From the NCBI GenBank assembly GCA_020091685.1, contig CM034610.1, positions 11,096,746-11,160,745 of the forward strand: a stretch of 64,000 nt of DNA, in the 5' to 3' direction. Both the position numbers and the translations under genes were made by a program. This document shows positions 40,720 to 52,700 of this stretch, piece after piece (position 1 is the stretch's first letter; every line of letters starts with the position of its first letter). Source of the stretch: Lutjanus erythropterus. Lineage: Eukaryota > Chordata > Actinopteri > Lutjaniformes > Lutjanidae. The notes below the pieces were generated by a model. It searched no databases, was not told the origin of the DNA, and was given only the letters and a program-made list of their open reading frames with translations.

Positions 40720-43700
40720 CTCTTTATGTTGTTATATAAGGTTTACAGCATATATGTGCCTGTTGTGGCTACGCTTGGCTTCTTCATATCTTCCCACAGA
40801 ATTCACATCTGTGCATGTACCCGTGCTGGTTTCGGTGACCCCTGGGTTGGCCTGCTGGGGGCTCAGGTGTTCCCGCACCATCTTCTGTAGTGAGCGCATG
40901 AACACCGAGATGAGGCGGTCGATGTAGCTGGCATTGTAACTGCAGGCTGACTTCAGGATCATCAGTGTCCCTGGAAGACAAATGAAGGGGGAGGAGGATG
41001 AGGCGAGGAAAAATGGGGAAAAACAATACTCTGACGAAACCCCTCCACCTCTGTGGGTGAAAGTAACAGACACCCAAACACCTGCAGTCAGTTTCTGTTC
41101 ATCCAACCAGCATGACAAGGGCTTTTTTCCTTTTTAGGGAATCTAACAAAAGTTCCAGAGAGTCACAGAAGCAGATGAGTAATGTCCCTCTCTGTTGCTG
41201 CTCCCTGGAGGGGAGACAAATGTTAAAATGTCATGCCCCATCATATCAGCGGTACCTCTCTGTGACAACAGGATACCAAAAGCTTTTTATTGACCACAAC
41301 TGCCATTTTGGGGAAACCCTATCAAAAAGCGTTACCTTTAGACTGCTTTCTAATAGGCATTTGTCACGGTGTGGGCCATTCATTTGGAAAGCTGCAACAT
41401 ATTTTAAATAAAAGAAAGAAAAATCAAATAACTGTCTCTGTAGAATAAGCTTTCATGTAAGTTTTATCCATAAATACTCTGACATCTGGGAGGATAACAG
41501 TAATGTTCATAAAGGGACGGTGACCAAAAGCAGCAATCTTTCCCGAGACAACCTTTCCCAACCCGCTGGACTGTGGCCTCTGTTTAAACAGACCAGATGT
41601 TAGCCTGAGCAGCAGGGCCCATCGGCTTGCATTTTAACGACCCACTCACTGACTTAATTGCTAAAAGGGACTGAGGTAGCTTGGTTTTGTAGGGAAAAGA
41701 GTAGGAGTGTGAAAGATATTTTAAAAAAGGGTTTATGAGCAACAAAGTGAGAGTAACAGAGCACAAGGGGCAAGCTGAAGGTCTTACCGAAGAGCTGTGT
41801 GGGGTTAGTGTTGCTTGTGGCTTTTTCATAGTTGGTAAGTCCCTCGTAGATGACCTTGCCCACGGCAGCGTACAAACACTCCAGTTCCTCATACTTAGAT
41901 GCCACCGTTGAAGTGCCTAGAGGGAAAAAGCAGTGTTTGCTTCAAACAAAGAAAAGCTGAGAATCTTAATCAATGTTTTGCTTTCAGCACATGGCATGAT
42001 GAGCATCAATCACCAAAGCAATGGTCCAAATATTTTGGCACTTCCTAAATGAACACAGAAGGGAGTTAACAATTCCTCAGACAACTCAGATATGCTGTGC
42101 TTTCTGGAGTTTATAAGCATATCTCGCCTGACTAAGTTCCAGTTAGAACTGAGGCATTAAGCACTGGCAACTTACTGGGCTCAGTGGGGAAGATGCTCAT
42201 GAGGCGAGAAAGGAGGGAGTGGACAGCCCGCAGGACTTTGGTGTTGCCACAGGTCATGCATGCGGCGATGCCCCGCTGGAGGGGTTTAAAATGAGCCAGG
42301 ATGGCTGGGGACTGCAACACTGTCAAAAGGAAGCACAGGATCTCCAGTCCAGTGCAGATGTTGGAGATGTTAGCCTGTGCTGGCTGCTCCTGAGAGGACA
42401 CAGAGAACAGTGAAACCAATCAGAGGAATAAAAGACGTGTACATAAAGTCGAGTAGTCATTTTTATTTTTTTGTTACAAAAGACAGAGACATCCAAACCA
42501 ACCAGACTCCATAGGATAAATGGAGTAAGCAAAACACCGGAGCTGAAGTGGCTAAAATACCTTTTACTGAATCTGCTGAATCTGTCCACAGCAGTATATT
42601 GCTTAGCTTCTTAGCTGGTGCTCCTGTCTGCTTCACCAATCTGGGAGCATGTCAACCTCTATTAACTGTAGGTAATATACTGACTAATAAAAGAGTACTT
42701 TGTACAATCTACTTCAAATAATCTGATCTACCCCTTTAATAAGTGTGCTCCCCATATAAAGGAAAATATCCAGGCTTACTGTTTTAGATTTGAGTATACA
42801 ACCCTAAAACAAAGCAAGAAAATCTGTAGTGCAAATTCATCAATGGATGCATTCATCATTCAAGTTTTTATTCAATATAAATTCCAGACAACTCAGAAAT
42901 CAATATTCTACACACAGAGTTATTTCTCACACAAAAGAACCAAAGCGCTGTGATCACTGCTAAACTAAAGATCAATGGCCAACATCGGGTCCTAATTTTG
43001 TCTAAATTGCAATCAAGGTTTACAACGATGGCAGGGCCAAGAGGATAATCTGGGACAGATCCATGGCACTAATCTTGGCTAATGAACAAGGTGACTCTTG
43101 TGATAAGGCTCCTGGTAGATATTAGGGTAGTATTGATTTGGCACTGTATTAACAGGATGGGACCTCATCTGGAACCATGCAGATAGGGCATATGCATGCA
43201 TCTGCGTACGATTGTGTGCATGTTTTGTGTGCATGTCCCTGCCCCTCCTCATATGCCCTCTCACGCCACTCCTCCTGACTCTTAATCACTGCCATGCCAG
43301 TACAATGAGATGATAAAAGGTAATCCGATTTAGAGGATTGTTCATTAGTCCGAGTAAGATGGCTGGGCAGGTAGAGCATGCTCCCTACGCGATAGGGCCT
43401 CTGTATATGCATCTGCATAAGACCTACAGAAAGCCTTGTTTGTCAGAACATTCCCATGGGATGTGGAGGGGCTGATTGGATTTGTGTGTGTGTGTGTGTG
43501 TAGGCAGAGAGAAAGGCGCGGCCGATGCAGTGATCCCCAAAAGGGAACAAGGGAAGTACGTGACAATTGCCGGCGCAGGGCGATAACCTTGTCTGAATGG
43601 TGGCGCTGAATCAGACCAGAGAGATGAGTAGAGGAGGAGAGGAGCAACAGATAAAAGCAGAGAGAAAGAAGAGAGGCTGCGATAAGAGGCTGAAAAGAAA

Positions 43701-46700
43701 ATAAGAGATGAGAGAAGGAAGTGGTGGCAAGAGACAGAGGGAAAAAGGCAAGGAGAGATGCAGAGAGGCACACTGGGGCGATACAGAAGGCAAGGATGAG
43801 GAGTTCAGGATGAAGAGGGGTGGGGGGGTTGAAGGAGGAGGCACAGGCCAACCCGGATAGACTCCTGTTATCTCTCCACTGTCATTATTTTGTCATTATG
43901 GTGGTTGGCGCCTCACTTCATGTATTACTGATAACAGACAAAGGACTCAGAGACGTTAGAGCAAACACTAAGACAGAGCTTAAGCAGGGACAGGGAAACT
44001 TCTGCAGTCTCTGGGAAGGCGAACAGCAGACACGAATTAGTTATCCTTTCCTGTTTGCTGCTGATTGCTCGGAGCTGTCACAAAAAGGCTGAATATTTAG
44101 AAGTGATCTCTGGGAAATGCAGTGCAGAAACACAGTACTAACAATGGTTAAATACCGACAAAGGCATAAATGTGGCTATATGCAACATTAAGGCAGTCTA
44201 TTAAGCAGGGATGCATGATAAATATCAGGGCTGACAAATTATTGTCTGATAATGGATACATTTATTATTAGAGCTGCAAGGATTATGTATCCATTATTAA
44301 ATTAATTGCAGACTATTTCAATACTTTAATGCTTTCAGTTAAAAAAAAAAAAGTAAAAAAAAAAAAGATCAAAATTCTCTTGAATATGAACAGTTTCTTT
44401 ACTCCTTTATGACAGTAAACTGAATATCTCTGGGTTGTGGGCAAATAATCAACAGATTAAGCGACAATGAAAATAATTCATAGTTGCAGCCATATTTATT
44501 ATGTCCATAAATATCAACTATAATAATATCTGATCTGATAGATTATGTCAAAGCATTTCATTGGAATTCTTAGGTAAAAGGCTCAATTAAAGCTCAAGTA
44601 TGCTTGTTTACTTTTTGATGTACTTTAATAAAAAAATAAAAAATAAATGAAGATTTGAATGAAAATATAAAATGTTAAACAATTTTTATCGTGGCCATCG
44701 GCCATGAGAAGCAGGTCATCAACATCGGCTGAAAAAATATCATGCATTCCTATTTACATAAGGCACAAGACTGATTGAGTCATTCTGAAGTCATAAGCCA
44801 TCTTACCACTGTCATAAGCAACTTGTCAAACCACTGCAGCTTGAGTTCGGCACGAGGCCACATGTCAGGCCTGAGGGCAGACTTCATCAGGCTAACGCAG
44901 CGACGGGACAGCAGCTCCCCTGGAGACCCTGCCACATTGGTGCTGTCGTTCACCTAGACAGGAGACAGGAAGGTTGGGATCATTATCATAATCAATGACA
45001 ATCGGGTCTAAATCTTCACTACCACCATGGCGTCCTGATAAGATCTGATATCACACAGGGCAAGAAGAGACAAGAACTATAACTGTCGCCATATCTTGTA
45101 ATTTCATTCATGCAGAGTTCAACAGTGGCACAGACAGGGAGGAGACCGTCCTTCAATCAGGAAGCCCTCGTGATGACAAGCATCCACCCAGCAGAAAACA
45201 TCCTTGAGCAAAACAATGAATCCCCACCAGCTCTAGGTGCGGTGTTTTTTTGGTTGATGGCGATCCCTGAGACCAGTGAAGAGATACAATTTTTCTAAAG
45301 GGATCAATTTATCATCACAGTACACTGTTATCAAGTGGAATACAAAAAAAGATTGTTTCTTTAGACTGCTCTGTGAGCAGTGAGTGATCCCCAGCAGCCA
45401 TACAGAAGGTTATATTCAGCAGAGATGGTTGGATGAACAGTGAGAATGGAGCTTGGCCCAAAAAAGAAAGTAGGAAAAGTCAAGGTGAGTGAATTCTCGA
45501 CAGACTATTTCAGGCTTGTAACCAAGGTCATCACTGCCACTAGACCAAGGGACATCTGTGTGAGGAGACACATAAAGGACTGCGTGTGTATGTGTGTCTT
45601 TGTGTGTGTGTAGAGGCGTTTAGGACAGCCACCAGGTGTGTCCTACCTTCACCACTGAGGGGTTAGGACAGTTGTGTCCTACCTGGCAGGCGCTATGGAT
45701 GGTAGATCTGTACCTGGCATGTGTGTGAGACAGAGAAAGCGAGATGGAGTGCTGTGTGTGAGGCGGTCATGGTGAGGGTGTTACCTGGCAAGCAATCCTG
45801 ATGAGGAAGTTCACTACTGTGTCCGTATGTTGTTTCTCGACAGGCTTGGTGAGCATGGTCTCTGTACCTGGCATGGACTGACTACGGCCAAACACCTAAA
45901 CACAAAAAAACATTAGAATTATTAACTATTAATATTCCATCTTTTTATGTTTGAATGTAGAGAAAAGAAAGATTCTATAAACAGAAGTTTTAAAACTTTC
46001 AGTGCCTAAGAAACTAAACAAAAACTTCACAATAAAATTCTGTGACAGCAGTGCAAACACTGCAGAGTACTTAGAGGAGAATATCAAAGAGCCTACACAA
46101 AGTCAGAATTTTGCCTGCATTGCTTTTAGTGAAAAGTAGGCTGCAACTATGATTTTCTGATAATTATCCTGGCAATTTACAGAGCAATTAACATTTCCTC
46201 GGCTCAAGCAGAAACAAATGCTACTATTGCATTTTTCTCCTGACATCAGATAAAAGACCCTTGAAATAACAATGTCATTAAGACTGCAACTAAGACTTGT
46301 GCTAGTGGTACGTATTAAAGCAATTTTCAACACATTATAATAAAGTGGAGTCCATCTTAAAATGCACAATCTGTGATTTGAGTTGCTTTGCAAGAGGTTG
46401 TATGCAAATAGAAACCGTTACTGGCTCTATTAATGTTACATGAAAAAAAAAAAAAAACACAATGATGAAGGTCGGATTGACCGAAACTTCGTTATTGAAT
46501 ATGTCAGCAGTAAGTAAAACAGTTTGTGTTCTTCTCATTGTCTTTAAGTTGCAACCTAACCCTTTCTCCAACACACCTGTCACACATTCAGTTGTGCAGA
46601 CTTTTTTCACAAAAAAAATCCTTAGGAGAAATATTATTGTACGATAGGTAAGGGGGAATGGACAACTTTATTTGTATTTTCACTGTGCACTCATGGCTGT

Positions 46701-49700
46701 TCAGTTGACAACACAGCTGCACATACATGCAGTTGACTGTGATGGAAAAGATGCAGTCAGGCAGCATCATTCGGGCGCCTAACTAAAAATCTGGAGGGCT
46801 GTGACAACAAACTAAATAAAAATGGCCTCTTGAAATATTCATTTTTGTATGAGGCTGAACATAGTGTAATTCAACAGATTTAGATTTTGAATAGGCACTT
46901 CTTGCAACACAGGAAGCTCATCTAGTTTTGAGACTGCAAAAACACCAGATCACAGTGGGATTTGAGATGAAACAGATGTTTGGCTGCATTACTGTTGCAA
47001 GGAAAAATCGATTAAGGCAACTACAACAACAACTGTTGTGCTGTCATCTCTCAATTTTTGTCTAAGATGTAAAAATGGCTGTTTGATCAAAGTATCTTTC
47101 AAACTGTTCTGTAATCATTCAGAGATGTGTGGCACAGCCAGTAAAAACTCTTAAGGTAAAAAGAGGTGATTGTTAATATTGGAGGGTGTACAAAATAACA
47201 CAGAAAATTAAACTACTGTTTAGCCAAATATGGCTAAATTAACTGGGCACAGAGATTCACAGCTACAATCTACTGGCAACTGAATGATGGTGGATTGAGC
47301 CTACTGTGGCGGCAGCTCCAGTAGCCGTGCGGAATCTCTTGACATCTTGTCCAGCAGAAGCAGCTTCCAAAGACAGCCCTCTTTTCACAGCACCCCCGCT
47401 TGTCCCTTCGCCGCCAGCCCCTACTTCAGCCTCAGACTCCGGCTGCCACACAGACAACAGGGACAGACAGGAGAGGAGAGAGGATGATGGAGGTGAAGAT
47501 AAGTCCATCAGGTAACAGAATTACAGTTCACAGAATGAAACACACGTGTATGTCTTTTAAAGGTTTCTGACCAGCTCCTATAACTCTATGAGTCATGGGT
47601 ATTTAGAGAATATGACTAAAAAAATGTTTTAATCTCTGCAATAAATTACTTTTTCTTCAGTCAACAATGATCCATTAGTTACATTTAAAATAAAATATTG
47701 TGCAGTTATGTCAACAGGGTGCCTTACAGCACAACACTGTTTTTGTGTTTAGTTCAGTCTCTTTCCCTGAATGTTGTTGTGAGATCGTGTGTGTGTATAT
47801 GAATTTATGGCAATCCATGAACACACCTGCTGGTCTTTAATCCTCTGTAACTCCCATTTGATGACCACCTCAGCCAGGTCCACAGCCAGTTTCCTTTGCT
47901 CTATGGTCACACTGGGGGTGAAGCCCAGACGCTGCATTGCACTGATCATGTGCTGCACAAGGTGGTGGCGCACAGGGTAGTACACCTGGAAAGAGTAGTA
48001 AGTAAAAATTTAGCAATAACATAAAATTCTATAATGAGTCTTCCAGCATACTGAAAATTTAGTTCACAAAAGCTTTCATATTTGACATTTTAAACACAAG
48101 GCGTTTAAAAGACTTTGCTGCATTTTCATCAATGGCAGATAGTCACTGATGCCAATGGCAAACTTAGAAAGAACCAGAAGAAGTACACATGAGCAATGAT
48201 AGCCATGCTGAACAGATGACAGATTAGTTGGTAAACAACACAAACTTCAACCTAAAATGACAATGTAGCTTAGAGCCTATTTTTTTCATTTTTCATTTTA
48301 TTTGGACATCTCACAACAATCTAAACTCCCACTCTTTGCAGAAAGCAGATGCAGAATCCAAGTATGGAGGAGTGCTAAATTTTGTATGATAATATCCTTA
48401 CCAACAAACAATCCCTATCTAGTGGGACCATCAAAAAACATTTCTCACACAGAAAACATTCCTTCTTCCCATTCACATGTCTACCAGATAGTGAACCCAT
48501 ACACATATTAGGGTTTCCCCCAGAGTATTGCAAGCCTGTTGGCCCGCCAGGCCTATGCATCGAGGAATTTTATTTTCAGGGAGTGAATTTTTATGATGTT
48601 TTTAAAAAATAACTACAGTCGGCCAGCTCAGTTAGAAACATCAATATAATAGTTGGAAAGCTCACCAGCAACATCTGATTAAAACACTATACTGCACTAG
48701 AGAGGCGTACTCCCTCCTTTTCCGATGTCTCCCATGGGACCTTGTTTTGGAGAAAATATACCTCAATGACAATAGACAAATAACTTTTTGATCCTGTTTG
48801 AACTGTGCCATGAATTACACATATGATATTTGTCAATTTAAAATCTAATTTCACAAGTCAGGAAAGCAGCAGTCTATTTTCTTTTGAGGTTGTTGAAAAC
48901 ACAGCATTCCAAGACTGTACACTGTCCAACTACAGGGCCTTATCCATAATGCTGCCAACAGTCTGTTGTTGGCTCCTGCCAGCCACCATTAAAAAAGACA
49001 CTTGGCCACCAGCCCCTGTCAAAAGATACTTAGTATTGGGCATAACAACTATGCTGGGGGTAACCCTGTTAATCTTCAAAGAACTTCTGCCTTCACAAAA
49101 CTTCATATTAAACAGACCTTTCGTATCATCACATATAAATCAGACTGGCTTCACTGTTGCTGGAACATGTATTTCAAAAAGCTGCTGCATTCATTTTCTT
49201 ATGCAATTCTTCCCCAAGAACCAAACTTATGGTTTCCCAAGAACACCCTGCTCATTCAAATGCCTAAAAATTTGAATTTTCTATACAACCACAAGCCTTT
49301 GAACTGACTACAATTCTGCCTCGCTTCAGCTCCATCTTGCTGCAAGAGATCCAGTCAGCATGCCCACAGACCATCATTATCATCAGTGCTGACAAAAATA
49401 AAAAGTAAATAAAAGGCAACTACATGTATTGTAATTTTTTACTACACTGCCGATAGTTTGCTCTAGATTCTGGGTTGATAACTCATGCAAAGTTAAACGG
49501 GGTGCTCAATCATTTTGAGACACCCGAGTCAGAAGAGGCAAACTCTGAAGTCGTATTCCCACTTAGTCTCAAGGACATGATGACACACACTTAGCCCCGA
49601 GAATTCACACTCTCAAGCGTCACACTCAAGAGTCACTTAGCTTCATCGCAAACTGAACTGGGACTCTCAAACACACAGACGCACACAGACAAAAGAGCAA

Positions 49701-52700
49701 GAGATGAGATGCCTATCTGAGGGCTGTTGCCAGTGTCAAAGAATATTAAAGCTTCTCACTTTGAGGGTAATTATAGTCGATAGAGCAGGGCTTCACAGCC
49801 CCTTAATGACAGAGTGGCTAAGCCCTGTCCATCACGTGTGCACACAGACAAACACGCACACAATCTCTCCATTTCTTTATCAAACACACACGCGCACGCA
49901 CAAAGTCTCTCATCTGTCTGTCATTATCTTCTCCCCAGTGTAATTATGCTGATGTGATTACATTAGATTAGTCATCTGGCCCAGAGAGAGCAGCCTGTCA
50001 GTGAGATAGAGAGGGGAGCTGAGGAAAATGTCAGTCTTCTGCTAAGAGACTGTCGTTTTCTGACCGGTGAGGCGAGCATCAGCTGAAGGAGCAAGAGGGC
50101 AGAGAGTGTCTGTGAAGTTTGAGGAGGAAGGCAAACATAAAGGCCAATGATCCTTTGCTGGGTGGTGACTTGTGAACAGACCAGGCGCTCTTTGACTCCA
50201 CTGATGATCACTGAAAAGGGTGTGTCTCAGAATGAATGTGCATTAAGGCTCACTGCCCAGTGATGAATGATCTAATTTTGGATGAGGAAGCAACAGGGCA
50301 CAAAAACGTTGCTGTGGCTAAGGCTGCACAAGTAATCAAAACATTACAGAAAGCACTGTATGGACAACTGCAGTATCCAAACTATAGAAGCTTAATTTGT
50401 TTGATAAAGGTACAATTTGTCACAAAACAGCATTATAATGAAGTAGTCTAGTACTGCAGATATGTCCTGGCCTACAAATCCTGTTCTCCAGATGTAAGAA
50501 AATATGTTTTTTGGTACATTCCCCAAAAAAAGACACATCATCACAATGATTTTAATAGTTTGAGTGAAAATTGTCATTACAAATTCTCACTTCCACTAAT
50601 TGTGAATTACAATCACAATCAAAATATCTGTCAGAATTATTGTAATGTGATATTTTTACCAAATCGAACAACCCTAGCCATGGCTACTATCAAAATGAAA
50701 CTAAAAATTAGTTAAATAATATAATAATAATAAAAGAAAACTATTAATTGGGCCATTCAGGATAATCCAACTTGATGATGATGCTCCATTCCCATTACTG
50801 CTGGTTAAGAGGCATCATATAATTCAGGGCACTCAGATAATCAGCAAAAATAGCTTCTCAGCTGTTTTTTTTCCTATGAGGTTCCCTGCAGTTGCTGAAG
50901 CCACACTGAGCAGAAGCTGGCAGCAGCAACAAATGGCTGTGCAAAATATAAAAATTTAAGTATAAGATGTTTGATAGTCAGTAATTAGTCATCCTTAAAA
51001 TTGCATTACTTAGTGTGGTGTTCAGACAAGCCTCTCATGCTTATTGTACATTAGAGGGACAAAAATCAGATTTGTTGACTGTTTTGTCTGCCCCACCCAC
51101 CCGTATGTATACACTAGGATCAATACAATCATTATTGGCTGGGAGAGGGAAGTGCACCATTAACCAACTCTTAATTTCTCAGTGTGTATTCTTTAATATC
51201 GGCTCACCCTGAAGTGCTGAACAATGAGATGCAGTATGTGGACCAGCTGCGGAACAGTGTGTCCCTCCTCCACAATGATTTTGCGAGTCCAGTGGGTCAA
51301 CATCTGGTGGCCATCCTCCATGCGGGCAGGCACAGCTGGGGTCAAGATGGCCATGGCCTGCCGTACGATGGCCCGGGCCTCCATGGTGTGAGCCTTCAGC
51401 AAGCTGTGGAAGACCTGGGGAAAAAAAAATACACTTTATAATATGCCTTACCCTGTACCATTGATGCTACTACTTCTTAGTTTTTCTTTTAATGACCCCT
51501 TCAACTTCTCTATATCTCTTCCAATACATTCATATTACATTGATAGAATACTACTACATTTTTAGGCAAGCACATAACTTACTTTCTCTATTTCACACAC
51601 ACAGCTACCATCTCAACTCCCCTATAATATAATTTTCTCTTCAAGTATTACTTATGTATTACTTGTTCTTTCTTATTTTTTATCTTATACATCTGTTGTC
51701 ATCCAATTTCAGCTGAGTGTTTGTTTTGCTTGTTTTATCTGGATTTATTTTACATCTGCTACAAAAAATTGCCATGTTTCATCTCTCTTTTTTGTCTTCA
51801 GCCCTTTCTCCTCTCCCTCTGTTTTTCTCCTCACCTGAAGGACAATCTTCTTGTGAATGGCAAACTTTGCAATGATGTGGGCCAGAAGCAAGTGTCCGCT
51901 GTATTTACAGGCGGGGTCCACACAGGCTTTGGGCAGTAGGCAAGGCCATGCGAAGGTCATGAGGCGCCGCAGTTTGCTGTTGCGTGACTTGTTGTTGTCG
52001 TGGATGTGGTGGGGTGCGTGCTCCACCAGCAAGGTGGAGAACTGTAGCAGGCAGATTCGCAGTGAGTCCAGCAGGTCAGCCTGCTTCTCTGGATCCAGGA
52101 CCTTGGAGACATACGGAAGAGATGTGGGGTTTTAAATTGTTGAGTGAAGGGGACATGGGTACAGTAGCTGGTGCCCATAGCACAGAGTGAGCATTGTATA
52201 TATGCAGAGTTTTGGATCAATGAATTTGGAGCAATGTATCAACTATTATTTTTGTAGGTGAAGACATGTTTTGTATAACAAATTAGGGTTGGACAAAAAA
52301 TAATATCTCTATATTTTTAAGCTATTCCGTGATATACGATATGTTACTCAATACACGCATTTTTCTAAAATAACAGACCAGTTCTTAAATAGCACAAACA
52401 TACGATGAACTTAGAATATGATAAACTGCTGTCAATTAAACTACTCAACAGCAGGACTGGGTGAAAGGGACAAAATCAAATAACACAATATTTTTGACCA
52501 AATACCTTCACAAAAATATTGTGACAATTAAAAATGCAACAATACTTAAAACCCAAGGTTCAAATGCAAAACAAAACAATGCAGCACTCATTAGCAGTCC
52601 TTTTACAAAATTAAATAATTAACTATTGTATACTGCGGTAGATAACTCCAGTCTTTTTTTATCATGATATTCAATATATTGCTTTTATTGCTATTGATTT

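Larger units (their letters stand above)
37902..40820 (-). other. TRRAP intron between window exons 17 and 18 (2,919 bp)
   Basis: It contains an hAT-like element (38009..38625) and the (GT)32 microsatellite (40649..40712). Nothing else was recognised. Confidence 0.75.
42390..44806 (-). other. TRRAP intron between window exons 14 and 15 (2,417 bp)
   Basis: It holds a TTAA MITE fragment (42480..42739), a TG run (43482..43501), a purine-rich tract (43611..43760) and an hAT-like MITE (44205..44752). The 168-codon open frame at 43345..43851 is the complement of the purine tract and not convincing. Confidence 0.75.

Noticed and set aside
40649-40927. Plus-strand open frames beginning in the GT repeat (Cys/Val repeats)
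   Set aside because: These are products of translating a dinucleotide repeat that then runs antisense through TRRAP exon 17.
43345-43851. 168-codon minus-strand open frame rich in Ser and Leu
   Set aside because: It is the complement of a purine-rich GA tract, and overlapping frames are equally open, as expected for such tracts.
48823-49307. 150-codon plus-strand open frame, considered as a LINE or gene fragment
   Set aside because: I could find no reverse-transcriptase or other motif; the composition is ordinary intron-like.
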